Source: Circinella umbellata (lineage: Eukaryota > Mucoromycota > Mucoromycetes > Mucorales > Lichtheimiaceae). From it: DNA of 64,000 nucleotides. Under the pieces are notes generated by a model. It did not search any database and was not told the DNA's origin. It was given only the letters and a program-made list of their open reading frames with translations. Positions 46,201 to 58,769 of this stretch are shown piece by piece. Within the stretch, counting starts at the first letter, position 1; the number at the start of each line of letters is the position of its first letter. The translations under genes were made by a program, and so were the position numbers. The DNA lies in the NCBI GenBank assembly GCA_025093555.1, contig JAIWNF010000007.1, forward strand, positions 992,001 through 1,056,000, read 5' to 3'.

Positions 46201-48251
46201 GTCGTGATTCGATGTTACACTGCGCGTCGACCAATAACCGTGGGAATTAGACCGCGGGAAAGTAGGAATACTCGCCATAATGTTTTTGGACACAATTGAT
46301 CTGTTTTGTTTTTTTGTGGTTGTACTCATTAAAAAAATAAATCATCACAAAGATGGTATTGTACCCGATAATTTTTTTTCGGTTGTCGGTGACTTTTTTT
46401 TTCTATGTAGGCCTGGTTCTTGATTATTGAAAAATAATGATTCGATCAAAGAAAATAAAAACTGAAAGGTTAATTGTTTTTATTTTCAAAACCTTAAAAA
46501 ATATAATTACTTAATATCGTCTCAAGGTTTAAAAAAAACTGAGAGGTTCAGTATGTGAATTACCAGAGCCTTGGGCTAGAGTATAGGTCATCAACCCGAA
46601 AAAAACTGGTTTTACTTTTTTATTGAAAAAATTCCCTTATTTTGATTTTCTAACACGGCTCAACTAATAATGAATATTGAATTACTAAGAAATCAAGTTT
46701 TTTTTTTATGTTTTTGTCTTCAGCTTTTCTTTTAAAAAAATATTATGATCATTATTTGTTGTTATGTATTTTACGAAACTGATTAAGATCCGGGTCAGGT
46801 CGAAGAAAAATAATATAGTAACTCTGTGCTTTTTATTACTCTTCAAGATGAAAAATACTTGTAGCTGGCTTATTTATTAATGTGTTAGTAACCTGTCCTA
46901 CAATGAATTTTCAACGAGTGTAACAATATTCTGTCATTTCAAAAGAATTAATAATACTGATGCTAATACACAGTCTTTTAGATTTTTTTTTCTCAAGAAA
47001 ATTCGTCCATATGCATAAGAAATTACATGTTTATCAGAATGATAATACAGTAATTATTATCCAGATAAATAGACATTGATAAATGTGGGTTAGCCCTTCC
47101 AGATCATATGATAGACCCCTTTTAACCCGTCTCTCAAATTATTATGTGAGCAGAAAGAAAAAATTTACTAATGAACGGAAAAGGAAGGGTCCTTATCAAA
47201 AGGTGAAAAAAAAAGTTGGTCTACCTGTATTTGGACATAATTTCCTGTTTTGAACTTCCAAGAAGTAAAAGAAGATGAACTTTAATAGTTTTATAGAAGC
47301 GTGAATATAACAAACTTAAAATCCTATTTTTTTCCACTAACTAGCTATTATTATTTATCCTTCATTGACAAAACAACTTATAAACCATTGTATATGATAT
47401 TTTTTTATATGTTTTTGTATACAAAAACATTAATAATAAATTAATGAATTGTGTGCGTGAGAGAATCAAAATGCTCGTCATGTTAACTTGCACAATTATT
47501 AGAAGCACAAGAATATTTTTTCTCCTTGTTTATTACACAAAAAAATAAAAGAGATCCAAAACGAAAGAAAAATATCACTTCAAAGCTCAGGCTTGTATAA
47601 TTTAGAATAGCGCAATTTTTGCCCACGGTCTTTTTGGTTGTCCTTATCAACTAACACGTAAAAAAAACCGAGTGTTGTTTAAGATATACGAGTTTTTAAG
47701 GGAAGCTTATTATCACGCAATACACCGAAATTGAATATGAACTAACCTTTTTTTTTATTTGCTATTAAGTAAGAACGCGTGACCTTTTTTTTTGTTCATT
47801 TATGCATGAGCCACAATTATTTTTATCTTCTTTTGCTATCCTAGTTACAACATTACCTTGACGACAAAATAAAAATTAATTTCTTGTTTTGTAGATAGAA
47901 GGCACATATTGCGGAGTTGTATATATATTATTATACTTTCCAACGAACAGGAGATTTTATCATATGGACAAAAAAAAAGCGAACCAAATTGACTAAAAAA
48001 AGTTAATTCACTCAACGTTCCGGGTATAGTAGAGAATGAAACCAATCAGCTGTAACAATGATAATTCTCTGTGTCTCTCATTCTCTGTCTCAAAAAGAAT
48101 CTGATATATAAAAACCTTCCTATGTTCATTTCACAAAAAAAAAAAGGTTTTCCTAGATTTCTGGCTTTTCTTTTTTTTACTCTTTTCTCTCTTTTTTTTG
48201 CCTTTTCTATTTATTTAAAATCTTAAAAAGGTAAAATAAACAAAAAAAGGG
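43259..48251. other. ~5-kb gene-poor region
   Basis: No supported gene, tRNA or element end on either strand. The longest plus frame (44819..45139, 106 codons) has hydrophobic stretches (FILVTTFFVVLIHRN) but no motif or coding bias that I trust. AT homopolymers are frequent. A TC-rich tract (48062-48090 and 48168-48200) directly precedes the first POT transporter start and is probably its core promoter. Confidence 0.45.
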
Positions 48252-50641
48252 ATGACAGAAAAAGCTGAACAAGAAGCCGTGGTTACTTCTGAAGCCATCG
48301 TGGAAACATTCACAAAGGAGGATGTGAGAGAAGGTACAGAAACACATGAAGAAAACGTTGAACCAACAGAAGAAGACTGGAAAACGCTTCGTGAGGTATT
48401 ATTATAATTCATATAGATTATAATTAAAGGGCTTTTTCAACCTACATAAAAAAAATTGTTCATTAATCAATTATTCAACATATTTTTCTCTCTAACGTAT
48501 TTTGTATGTTCTATTAAAACAAAAAAGGTGGGTGATAATGTACCACTTTCCGCTTTTCTTGTTATCTTAATCGAGTTTTGTGAACGATTTACGTATTATG
48601 GTATCACCGGCCCTTTCCAAAACTATATTCAACAACCTGCTCCACCAAGTTGTAAGATTGTTTTTCTTTCATCAACCTAATCATACTGTAACGTGCCTTG
48701 TTAAGTTGTGTAACTAATCACCTATATTCATGATCACAATCATGGGAAAAAAACAGACCCGGCAGAGCAACCAGGTGCTATTGGTAAAGGCCAACAAACT
48801 GCCACTGCCTTGACAACCTTTCTCCAATTTTGGGCTTATATTACTCCTGTACGTAAAAATATGAACTCAATATTACATTATATGTGTCAATTCTTCACAA
48901 ACCCATGTACGAGCATCAAATACACGTAACAGCTTATACATATATACGTTTATTTACTATTTAGGTACTTGCAGCCATTGTTTCTGATCAATACCTTGGA
49001 AAATATAAAACTATTCTTCTTTCATCCTTCATATATGTTATCGGTCTTTTGATCCTTGTATGTACTTCTATTCCTTCTGCTATTGAAGCCGGTGCCGCTT
49101 TCCCCGGCTTGATCGTCTCCATCATTTTAATCGGTCTTGGTACCGGTGGTATTAAGGCTAACGTTTCTCCTTTGGTTGCTGAACAATATCAAAGTAAGGC
49201 ACCATTTGTTCGCACGCTCAAGGATGGCACTCGTGTCATCGTCACTCCTCAAGCTACTTATCAACAAATGTTTAACATGTTTTATTGTATGTATTAGTTT
49301 TTATTTTGCTATAGAAAAAAAAAATACTATCAGCAGTCTAATTTATAATTATTATTATAGGGGGTATTAATGTTGGCGGTCTCTCTGCTATTGCAACTAC
49401 AACCATGGAAAAGAACATTGGTTTCTGGTCTGCTTACTTACTACCACTTTGTATGTTCATTGTTGGTATTGTTGTTGTTATTTCCGGCCGTAAACGTTAT
49501 GTTGAAGCTCCTCCTCGTGGTTCCGTCATCTTGGAAGCTTCCAAGGTTATCAAGCTTTGGTTTAAGACTCGCAACTTTGACGATTGTAAACCATCTGCTT
49601 TGACCAAGACAAATCCTGAGTTAGCAGCTGTAGCTACTTGGGATGATGTCTTTGTTGATGAACTTCGTCGTGCTCTTAAAGCTTGTGTTGTTTTCTGTTG
49701 GTTCCCTATTTACTGGCTCTGCTATCAACAAATTACAAACAATTTAATTTCTCAAGCTGCTACTGTAAGTTTTGTATTATATCAAAAACAAAAGTGTGAT
49801 AAAGACAATCAGATTTTTTTTTGGGAGGGGGAATGTTCGAATAACAAGAAGAAAAAAATCGGAAAATGCATATATTAATACTATCCATTTTTGTAATAGA
49901 TGCTTACCGGTAATGTACCTAATGATATTATTCAAAACATTGATCCTTTCGCTCTTATTATAATTATCCCTATTATGGATCGAATTGTTTATCCTCTTTT
50001 ACGTCGTTTCGGTTTCCCAATGCGTCCCATCATCCGTATTTCCATTGGTTTTTTGGTTGCTGCCGCTTCAATGTATGTTATTATCATCAAATACGTAAAT
50101 ACGTGAAAAAAAATTATATTATAATAATACATTCAACTTAACTTTTTTTTTTCTACGTAGGGCTTACACTGCTGGTATTCAATCATTAATCTACAAGACT
50201 CCTCCTCACTTTGATCATCCTGGTGATGAAGTAAACTGGATTTCTGCCGCATTCCAAATCCCATCTTATGTATTGATTGCTTTATCTGAAATTTTTGCGT
50301 CCATTACTGGTTTGGAATACGCCTACAAGAAAGCACCTCAATCTATGAAGGCTATCGTCATGTCTCTCTTCTTGTTATCGAACTGCTTTGCTTCCATTTT
50401 AGCATTTGCTCTTGTATCTGTTACCGAAGATCCTAAATTGACATGGATGTATACCGGTATTGGTGTATCTGCTTTTATTTGCAGTATTCTTATTTGGGTC
50501 TTTCATGGTAAAGGTGATAAGGTTGATGTTCAAGAAGACGCCATTGCCCGTGATGAAAGTGGCATGGAAGAATATTACAAGAAAACAGGGATTACCATTG
50601 ATAAGGAAAAACAAGACAATGTCAATGAAAAAGAAGCATAA
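48252..50641 (+). CDS. POT/PTR2-family proton-coupled peptide transporter 1
   Basis: Seven exons: 48252..48395, 48528..48651, 48757..48848, 48965..49286, 49361..49764, 49900..50072 and 50161..50641, total 579 residues. Plasma-membrane di/tripeptide symporter of the MFS-related POT family. The proton-coupling signature ExxER is at residues 64-68 (EFCERFTYYG), and the second family signature is FYWGINVGGLSAIATT (226 on), split by an intron after the first base of the Trp codon. Hydrophobic segments throughout fit ~12 TMs, with acidic/hydrophilic ends; PTR2-like TALTTFLQFWAY and ASITGLEYAYKKAPQSMKAI are present. Exon structure is identical to the gene 1.6 kb downstream. Confidence 0.95.
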
Positions 50642-52253
50642 TGTGAAAGTAAAGTAAATTAATTCACCCTTCTTTTCTTCTCCTTACCCTTAACCTTTTT
50701 TTTTCGTTATGATCACCATGCTTATTCATATTATTACTTCTATTATTTACATTTCAAATCCTGCGATTTTCCTTTTATCCTTTTGTTCTATAATATCTTA
50801 TATATTCTCTTTTTTTTTAATATATATCTGTTGCAGCAGGCTGTATATCATTATTATTCTTATCTTATTGTATATTTATTTCCTAAAACAAAAAGTCTTT
50901 TTTGAAAGTCTATTTTATAAATTGAAAAAATATCCAAACAGATTTTATTATCTCTAAAAAACTTAATATAAAAAAAAGAAACTACGATTTTTTAGGCTTT
51001 TAATATATTTTTCATGCATTTTATATATTTTAGTGATCAAAGGTGACTCCTTTTGTTTTTCTTCTTTTATTACTATTTGTAGTATTAATATATATATAAA
51101 GCGAAAAGGTTAGCATAATAAAACATATGCTTAGCTTCTTTTGATATCTTTTTACACCCCCATCTCCACTTTTTTGCTTCTGGGTGCATTAGTTGTAACA
51201 CAAATTATAACTAAATGATGCTTCCCAATCGTATTTTATTTATAAATGGTTATAATAATCTTCTTTTAAACATTAAAGAAAAATGGTCCGCGTGATCGTT
51301 CGTTGTTCTCATATTCAAAAAAGCAGTATTGATATGTAAGTGTAGATATTAAAAAACATTTCTATATATACATGATAAGCTATGGGAAATAACGAAGTTA
51401 TCAGTCAATTTTTTAATCGTTAATTTGAAATACTGCACATGAGTTGTTATCCCTTCTCCCTTCAACCAGAAATAAAAACGTCTAATAGTATTTTAATTGC
51501 TTGTACCTTACATATATCCTGACTTATGACTATCAGTGCGGTAACGATATTGTAAACTTATGTAAAGGTTGTTACATATTTCGTCAATATTAAAAATAAA
51601 TATTAACTATAAAAATGCTTTTAAAACAGGAGTCTCAGTATCACCATGATGATACGATCTTTTTAAGCATGGTTACTGTGGCGCTGTGGCAAATGAAAAC
51701 TTTATGATCCATTGGTTCCACTATATTTTACTTTATCGAACCCTTTTTTTGACCATATAATTTTTTGGGTTTGATTGGGTCTTATATTTTTTTTTATGGT
51801 TATACAAGTCAAAAAAGGTGCGGACTTGAGCAGCTGTTCTACCTGACGAAAATAAAAAATAAAAAGATAATTTTTCTATCATGTGATAGAATGCTTCCAG
51901 GAAAGGAAATGTTCTTTTGTGAGAGTTCCAGGGATGTGAATGATTGATTTGAGTTATAATGTAATATATGATTGAGTGAACGATGGAGAATGAAAAGAAA
52001 GATCCTTTGTGAAACCTAATCAGGCTTTGATTTGGACCTTTTTATTCAAGTCAACATTTTTTTTCTGTACAATAGATACACGACCACAACACAAATATTA
52101 TCACACGAATTTTAACCTTCTTTTTTTTTTGCTTTTCCACATAAAAAGGGAGAAAGAGTTTCCTAATTTCTCTCTGCTTTCTCTCTCTCTTTTTTTTTCT
52201 TTACTTTATTCTTTTTATTTTCAAATCTTAAAGCAGTAAATAATAAAACAGTA
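50642..52253. other. Spacer between the two transporter genes
   Basis: Holds the 3' region of transporter 1, with a conserved GCAGCAGGCTGT at 50833-50844, and a TC-rich promoter-like tract (52166-52205) before transporter 2. No further gene was recognised. Confidence 0.5.
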
Positions 52254-54534
52254 ATGTCAGAAAAAATTGAAAAGGAAGAAGTCACTTCCGGATCTATTGT
52301 AGAATCATCAAAGGACATTGATGTAAAACAAGCTGGAGAAACAGATGAAGAACATATTGCACCCACAGAAGAAGATTGGAAGAACCTCCGTGAGGTAATT
52401 ATATATATCGATTAATCAAAGTTGAATAGTCAATATTTGATTTACTATGGTTATTAATTAATTTTTATTTTTATTTTTAAAAAAAGGTGGCCGACAATAT
52501 TCCATTTTCTGCATTCCTTGTCATCTTAATTGAATTTTGTGAACGGTTTACATACTATGGCTGTTCCGGTCTATTCCAAAACTATGTTCAACATCCTGCT
52601 CCAGATAGTTGTAAGTTATTATTTTATTATTTACTATCTATAACTATGGTTACAGACTAAATTCATTATTAGTCTTAATTTGGTATCTCGGTTAGCTAAT
52701 CATATCTTTGTTTTGTACAGACCCTGCAGAACAACCAGGTGCTATCGGTAAAGGTCAACAAACTGCTACTGCTTTAGGAACCTTTTTCCAATTCTGGGCT
52801 TATGTTACACCTGTACGTAATTTTATGAATTCGCTAAAACATCAAATGAAGTATTTTTTGTTTGCGTTAATATATATGTATATCATTTGAACTTAAAATA
52901 ACTTATATATACTTTTATTTACTATAGGTTGTTGCAGCCATTATCTCTGATCAATATCTTGGAAAATATAAAACTATTCTTCTTTCATCCTTAATATATG
53001 TTGTCGGTCTTTTAGTACTTGTATGTACTTCTGTTCCTTCTGCTATTGAATCCGGTGCTGCTTTCCCTGGTTATGTTGTCGCTATCATTCTTATTGGTGC
53101 CGGTACTGGCGGTATCAAGGGTAACGTTTCTCCTTTGGTTGCTGAACAATATCAAAGCAAAGCACCATTTGTTCGCACACTTAAGAATGGCACCCGTGTC
53201 ATTGTCACTCCTCAAGCTACTTACCAACAAATGTTCAACATGTTTTATTGTATGTATCAGCTCTTATTCTGTTATAGAAAAAATGCCATCAGCAAGTTAA
53301 TTTATATTAATTATTATTATCATAGGGGGTATTAATGTTGGTGGTCTTTCTGCTATTGCAACTACAACCATGGAAAAGAACATTGGTTTCTGGCCTGCTT
53401 ACTTATTACCACTTTGTATGTTCATTGTTGGTATTATTATTGTTGTTTCCGGTCGTAAGCGTTATGTTGAAGCTCCTCCTCGTGGTTCCGTCATCTTGGA
53501 AGCTTTCAAGGTTATCAAGATTTGGTTCAAAACTCGCAACTTTGACGAATGTAAGCCATCTGCTTTGGCTAAGTCTCAACCAGAAATTGTAGCTAAGGTT
53601 ACATGGGATGATGTCTTTGTTGATGAACTTCGCCGTGCTCTTAAAGCTTGTACCGTTTTCTGTTGGTTCCCTATCTTTTGGCTTTGCTATCAACAAATGA
53701 CAAACAACTTGATTTCTCAAGCTTCTACTGTAAGTTTAGAACAGAATTTAGAGGAAGAAAATGATTTTTTTTTTGAACAATTATGATTAACTTATGTTTT
53801 TTGGCACTTCCTTTCGAACAGATGCTTACTGGTAATGTACCTAATGATATTATTCAAAACATCAATCCTTTCTCCCTTATTGTTATTATTCCTATTATGG
53901 ATCGAGTCTTTTATCCTCTTTTACGTCGTATGGGCTTCCCAATGCGTCCTATCTTGCGTATTTCCATTGGTTTCGTTTTCGTCGCCATTTCCATGTAAGT
54001 TATTTTTTTATCACAAAAGTAATTTTTTTTTACTTATGTAATGTATCTAACGAGAGTCTTGAGTATTGATATAGGGGTTACTCTGCCGGTATTCAATCCA
54101 TGATTTATCGATCACCTCCTAACTACGAAGATGTCACTGGCAAAGTAAACTGGATTTCTGCCGCATATCAAATTCCATCTTATGTATTTATCGGTATCGC
54201 TGAAGTCTTTTCATCCATTACTGGTCTTGAATACTCCTACAAGAAGGCTCCTCAATCCATGAAGGCCATCGTCATGTCACTTTTCTTGTTTTCCAATTGT
54301 ATTGCTTCCATTTTAGCATTTGCATTGGTATCCGTCGCAGAAGATCCCAAGGTGATGTGGCTATATGCTGGTATCGGTATTGCTGCCTTTGTTTGCGCTA
54401 TTCTTATTTGGGTCATCCACGGTAAGGGCGACAAAGTTGATGTTGAAGAAGATGCTATTGCTCGTGATCAAGGTGAAATGGAAGAATACTACAAGAAAAT
54501 TGGCAAAGATATTTCTACTGATAAGGAAAAGTAA
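52254..54534 (+). CDS. POT/PTR2-family proton-coupled peptide transporter 2
   Basis: Seven exons: 52254..52394, 52487..52610, 52721..52812, 52928..53249, 53326..53729, 53822..53994 and 54075..54534, total 571 residues. Internal exon sizes 124, 92, 322, 404 and 173 nt equal those of the upstream gene. ExxER (EFCERFTYYG) and FYWGINVGGLSA are intact, so both copies should work as proton-peptide symporters. The proteins are very similar in the membrane core. They differ most in the N-terminal cytosolic tail and C-terminus, where regulation or ubiquitin sites are likely. A tandem duplication; introns have diverged much more than exons. Confidence 0.95.
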
Positions 54535-55144
54535 AAATCAAGCTTAAATCTTCTAATTATTATTTTACTTAATTGAACTATTTCTTTATTATTATTACTA
54601 TTATTATTCTTTATCATCCTTATACTTATTTTCTATATATAATTCTTCTACAATCCGTTTTATTATTATTTTCCCACATTATTTTTTTTTTGGTGCCACA
54701 CTATTTAGTTACAGTTATCATTTATTACTATTATTATTATTTTTGTTATTGTTGGCAGCAGGCTGTGTATTATTATGTATTCTTAAACATTCAAATTATT
54801 GTTAAAAAAAAAGATCATTTATTTTTTTTCCAATCTTATTTTTAATAATAATATAAAAATAATAAACATTCTATATTGTTTTTTTTAATACGTACTTAAA
54901 TTCTTTCAGTGATACGTTATCATTTGATATGAAATTTTCTTAGTAGAAACATACCATTTTTAGTATTTTTTGATTGAAAAAGTAAGATCGAATTTTGTGT
55001 AAAATATTATAATCATTTTTTTTTTGTATAAGTTGTTTTCTTTTATTTACATAGTGAAGTAAATGAGCCCCAAAATGATTTTGTGCATTGCGAGGAGAAG
55101 AAAGAGATGATGTGATACAACGTTTTGATAATATTGACTAGCGA
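54535..55144. other. 3' flank of transporter 2
   Basis: Contains GCAGCAGGCTGT at 54755-54766, the same 3' element seen after transporter 1, in a T-rich context. No gene. Confidence 0.5.
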
Positions 55145-55490
55145 TAAGAGATGTCATGGTAGATTTTGAAAAACGGAGCGCCAATGCATTGACCAAATAG
55201 TTTATAATATGAGACTAATACGGGATAGATGAGTAGACCAAAGCCAATTATTCTCTGTAACAGGTAGATGAAGAAGATCCCAAATATTATCGGATGAGAG
55301 TGGTTTTTGATAGCGTTTGTTGCCAAAAGGTGAATTTAAGAGGACAATCTACAGAAAAGTGGTGACGAGTAGTAGCCAGATCAACAGTACAGATGGGACA
55401 AATCTTAGTAGGGTGTCTCACCAGCATGGTATGATGAAGGTGAACTTTGTGGGAAACCCGTTGTAAAATTAGGCGTCACCAAACTGTGCA
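55145..55490 (-). mobile_element. Decayed LINE (non-LTR retrotransposon) C-terminal fragment
   Basis: Minus-strand frame 55475..55287 reads RLILQRVSHKVHLHHTMLVR, then CPICTVDLATTRHHFSVDCP and FTFWQQTL. The CxxC...H....C spacing is the zinc-knuckle-like motif that ends many LINE reverse-transcriptase proteins, preceded by the usual tryptophan/arginine helix. A stop at 55287 is followed, one frame over, by NIWDLLHLPVTENNWLWSTH and TIWSMHWRSVFQNLP, also LINE-tail-like. The upstream RT domain is absent, consistent with a truncated old copy. Confidence 0.65.
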
Positions 55491-56606
55491 GGCACCATTC
55501 TTATAAATATTACTCTCTTTTCTATTTTCCCTCGTTAACTTTTTGGGTTACTGATCTATTTTTTTTTTTAGAAAAAACAATTGCGGCCGCATAAATAATG
55601 TACTGTTCATCATATTTCGATTTATAGTGTCATATTTATGAAGGCTTCAATTTTATACGTTACTTTACTTTATGTTGTGAATATATAATCACTAATAATA
55701 TTGAAATATGTTATCTATATCACCAGATTTTATATATTATAGGTATGTATAAGTATACATGTCACCGAAAAATTTTTTTTAACATTTGTATATACATACA
55801 TTACCATTTTTTTGAGAAAGGAAAATAGAGTTCTTCTCGAAACGGATGCCGGTGTGAAAACGTCAATAGGTTCTTGAATATATCACGTAGTGGATAACGG
55901 ATGCGTATTGACAGAAACATGAATTATATTAACTTTGCTTAAATCTAATTCGGTACAGTCGAGACTGATATATGTCAGCAGTGGATTTGTGATCAACATG
56001 TAGTAACAAAAAGCCTTTCCCCTTATCGTTCTATCCCATCGTCAAGGAAAAAAAAAGCAGGATCGTCTGGTCTGCATATTTAAAACCTTTTTAAAAAATA
56101 CTCTTCACTCGGTAGGGGGTTTTTTTCAAATGTAGAACTGACTTGATTTGATTTTGTAAAAAATAGATTTTACTTGTGTCGATCAGTACACACAATAGTA
56201 AATAGCAAGTATTTCTATTGTTGGACTGTTACACCTTGAACAAAATACACTATTCTTGTTCTGCCAAATTAGATTAGACTTTTTTGTGTTTATTAAAGTG
56301 AAAGGTTGCTTTAACCGGCGTCTGTGAACATATGGTTGCTTTCATTATGGCTATATTGATAAGTATATACAAAAGAATGGGGTGAGTAACTGAAAATACC
56401 CTCATAGAGAAAAAGCTAAAATTATGAGGAACATGCAGTAGAAGAGCCTTGTATGATGCTAAGGAAGTGCAGAAAAAAAAGAGAAACGAGAAGAAAACAC
56501 ATTAGGCGGTATGTTGGTGCAAAGGATATTGGTGGATTTCTTTCTAAAATGTCTTTTGGACTTGTTTCGCCATTGTCAAACAGTCTATTTCCCAAAGTTA
56601 CATGAA
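55491..56606. other. Intergenic, no gene seen
   Basis: AT-rich. The NotI-type GCGGCCGC at ~55583-55590 is the only notable GC patch. The minus frame 56422..56634 lacks motifs. Confidence 0.4.
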
Positions 56607-56744
56607 CTATAGTTGACCACTTTTCTTTTTCCATTTGTCACTAGACAAGCCAACTTTAGAGCGCACACGATGACTCATAACATAGTCCAAAGGTTTAGGT
56701 ATCATGGGCCAATAGTGAAATTGTACAATGTCCTGCTTTGAGTT
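56607..56744 (-). pseudogene. Short coding-like fragment, unidentified
   Basis: In-frame stretch NSKQDIVQFHYWPMIPKPLD, then YVMSHRVRSKVGLSSDKWKK, ending at a stop. The same frame upstream reads FLHDAIAFTR before a stop. Composition is protein-like and it lies ~1 kb from the LINE fragment on the same strand, so it may belong to another part of a mobile-element protein. Not enough to classify. Confidence 0.3.
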
Positions 56745-57921
56745 CATCGCGTAAAAGCAATAGCATCGTGTAAAAATTGTTATACTCTCTTTTTGGCAGC
56801 AATTTCTCTACAACGAGAATTTTTGAGTGGATAAGGTGGCAACCAATGTATACGCCAATTGACCAAATGGTGGAAATCGCAAGAGAAACCCGGTAGATAT
56901 AAATCGGTCAGTGATGGGAACTGTTCTTAGACATCTAATTGTTTTAAGTCTGTTACCCTGTGATATATAAATATTTTTCACTGTGTTTTTGTTTAATAGT
57001 GAGAGTGATATCATTCTTTGGTGAAAGCTTGTCATCTCTTTACAGTAGTTTGTTTTGTGACGGATAGAATCTATTGCTGTATTTGAGGTAATTCTGTGAA
57101 AATAGGTGGATGTCATCATTCAAATAGATGGTCATATTATAGATATAATCAAACTGTCAATTTTAAGATAGAAAAAAAAGAAATATACATTATTATAATA
57201 ACTATCAAACGATAATTATATGGATTTGGGAGGATGTATATAAAACGAACTTCTCCCTATGTACAACAAAATAAAATTAGAATTTATCATACATAAAAGT
57301 TCATGCGTACATAACGTAACTACGTAACCAACAATCTTGTTGTCATTGGCAACATCTTTGTAAAATATTTTGATATAATCAAAATGTTGGTATTGAGTCT
57401 ATATGAAAAAAAAAAGATCCCAATTATTTTGTTTACTATCACTGTTTAGCCTAGATAATGATATTTATGTAAAAGTTGAACTCACTTCCCAAAAGACACG
57501 TATATAAACACCACGCAATTTTCGAAAGCATCCAAGTAATACATTTTACCCTACTAGGAACTATATGTATATGTATCATCTTTTTTATATATATATATCC
57601 ACTCAATTTTGCAACTTTACATGTATGTATGTATGTATATAAAATGTGTATGTTATTACATAATTGACAAACACAAAAGAAAAAAAAAGGTATTAATGTT
57701 TAGATTGAAGACGACAAAGAAGAGTGGAAATAGAAAAAAACAAATATATATATTTGTTGTGGGGTACCCGAACGAATATTTGGATGGATAGTGATGGGTG
57801 ATGGATAACAGGAAAAAAAAAGAATTATGTAAAAAAAAAAATGCAATAAAAGAAGTGTGTGTGTAGGAAAAAGGGGAGATAAGAGATTATTATTTACATC
57901 AATCCATATAATCCAATTTTT
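56745..57921. other. Intergenic, no gene called
   Basis: The 103-codon minus frame 56808..57119 has no recognised motif. ATGT repeats occur at 57619-57640. 3' flank of SF3A2 at the right end. Confidence 0.4.
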
Positions 57922-58575
57922 TTAGATTGAATAAAAGAATTGTAAAGAATACTGTTTAGAATCCTGATCCCAATGTGTCCAAAACCTTCCTTCAGCTCGA
58001 TCAATTTCTTTACTTTCTACCTTAAATGCTACTGTTTCATAAGGTTCCGCTGCAATCAACAAATATTGAAATTGTTTATTAGGTGCTTCCACTTTTTGTT
58101 CGTAAGCTGACATGAATCGATAACGAGGGATTACATCCGGACTAATTTGAGGATATTGAATTTGAAACAAAAGACCATGTTGTCGAGTCACTGGATCTCG
58201 TACTTTAGTAATTCGATAACCTGGACGACCAATCTTGATGACATTACGACGTTGCAACGATGGTTTTGCAGGACCCACAGTGGGTTGAACTACAGACGAT
58301 TCTTTGGCTTCTTTTGCTGCACGACGTGCCAAATTGGTTTGATGCTTTTTACCTTGTGTGTGAGCTAAATAAGATCCTTCACTAGTATGTAATGTAAGAC
58401 AGAGTTTACATTCATAGGATCCTAAATGATTTTTCATAAAATAAGGATCTTTGGAAATGTCGATTGTTTCAAGAGCCAATTTACGAAGACGTTCACGACG
58501 ATCGACGTTCGATTCAGACCATCCGGCGACACCACCGCTACGATGTTTACTACCCACTCGATTTTGAAAATCCAT
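57922..58575 (-). CDS. PRP11: Splicing factor 3a subunit 2 (SF3A2/Prp11)
   Basis: Single exon, 217 residues. Component of the U2 snRNP SF3a complex that helps U2 bind the branch site. The N-terminus MDFQNRVGSKHRSGGVAGWS is diagnostic. A matrin-type C2H2 zinc finger follows with C56, C59, H72 and H78 (YECKLCLTLHTSEGSYLAHT, then QGKKHQ). The conserved PGYRITKVRDP and QIQYPQISPDVIPRYRFMSA lead to the final WDQDSKQYSLQFFY. The Pro-rich repeat tail of animal SF3A2 is absent, as in other fungi. Convergent with nothing nearby; shares a short divergent promoter with CstF-64 (about 194 bp between start codons). Confidence 0.97.
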   Translation of the reverse strand: MDFQNRVGSKHRSGGVAGWSESNVDRRERLRKLALETIDISKDPYFMKNHLGSYECKLCLTLHTSEGSYLAHTQGKKHQTNLARRAAKEAKESSVVQPTVGPAKPSLQRRNVIKIGRPGYRITKVRDPVTRQHGLLFQIQYPQISPDVIPRYRFMSAYEQKVEAPNKQFQYLLIAAEPYETVAFKVESKEIDRAEGRFWTHWDQDSKQYSLQFFYSI

Positions 58576-58769
58576 ATTGTATTATTATGTTCTTGGTTGT
58601 ATCTATGTCTGTAGTGCGATGGGTTATGTTAAAAAAAAGAAAAAAAAAAAGGAATGAAAAGTAAAAAGGGAGTTTCAATTGAACAAAAAAAAAACGATTT
58701 TTCCCAGTGGAACTTTTTTTTTTTAAATGTATAACTTGGAGATACTTCTTTGCTTAAAAACCAAAAAGA

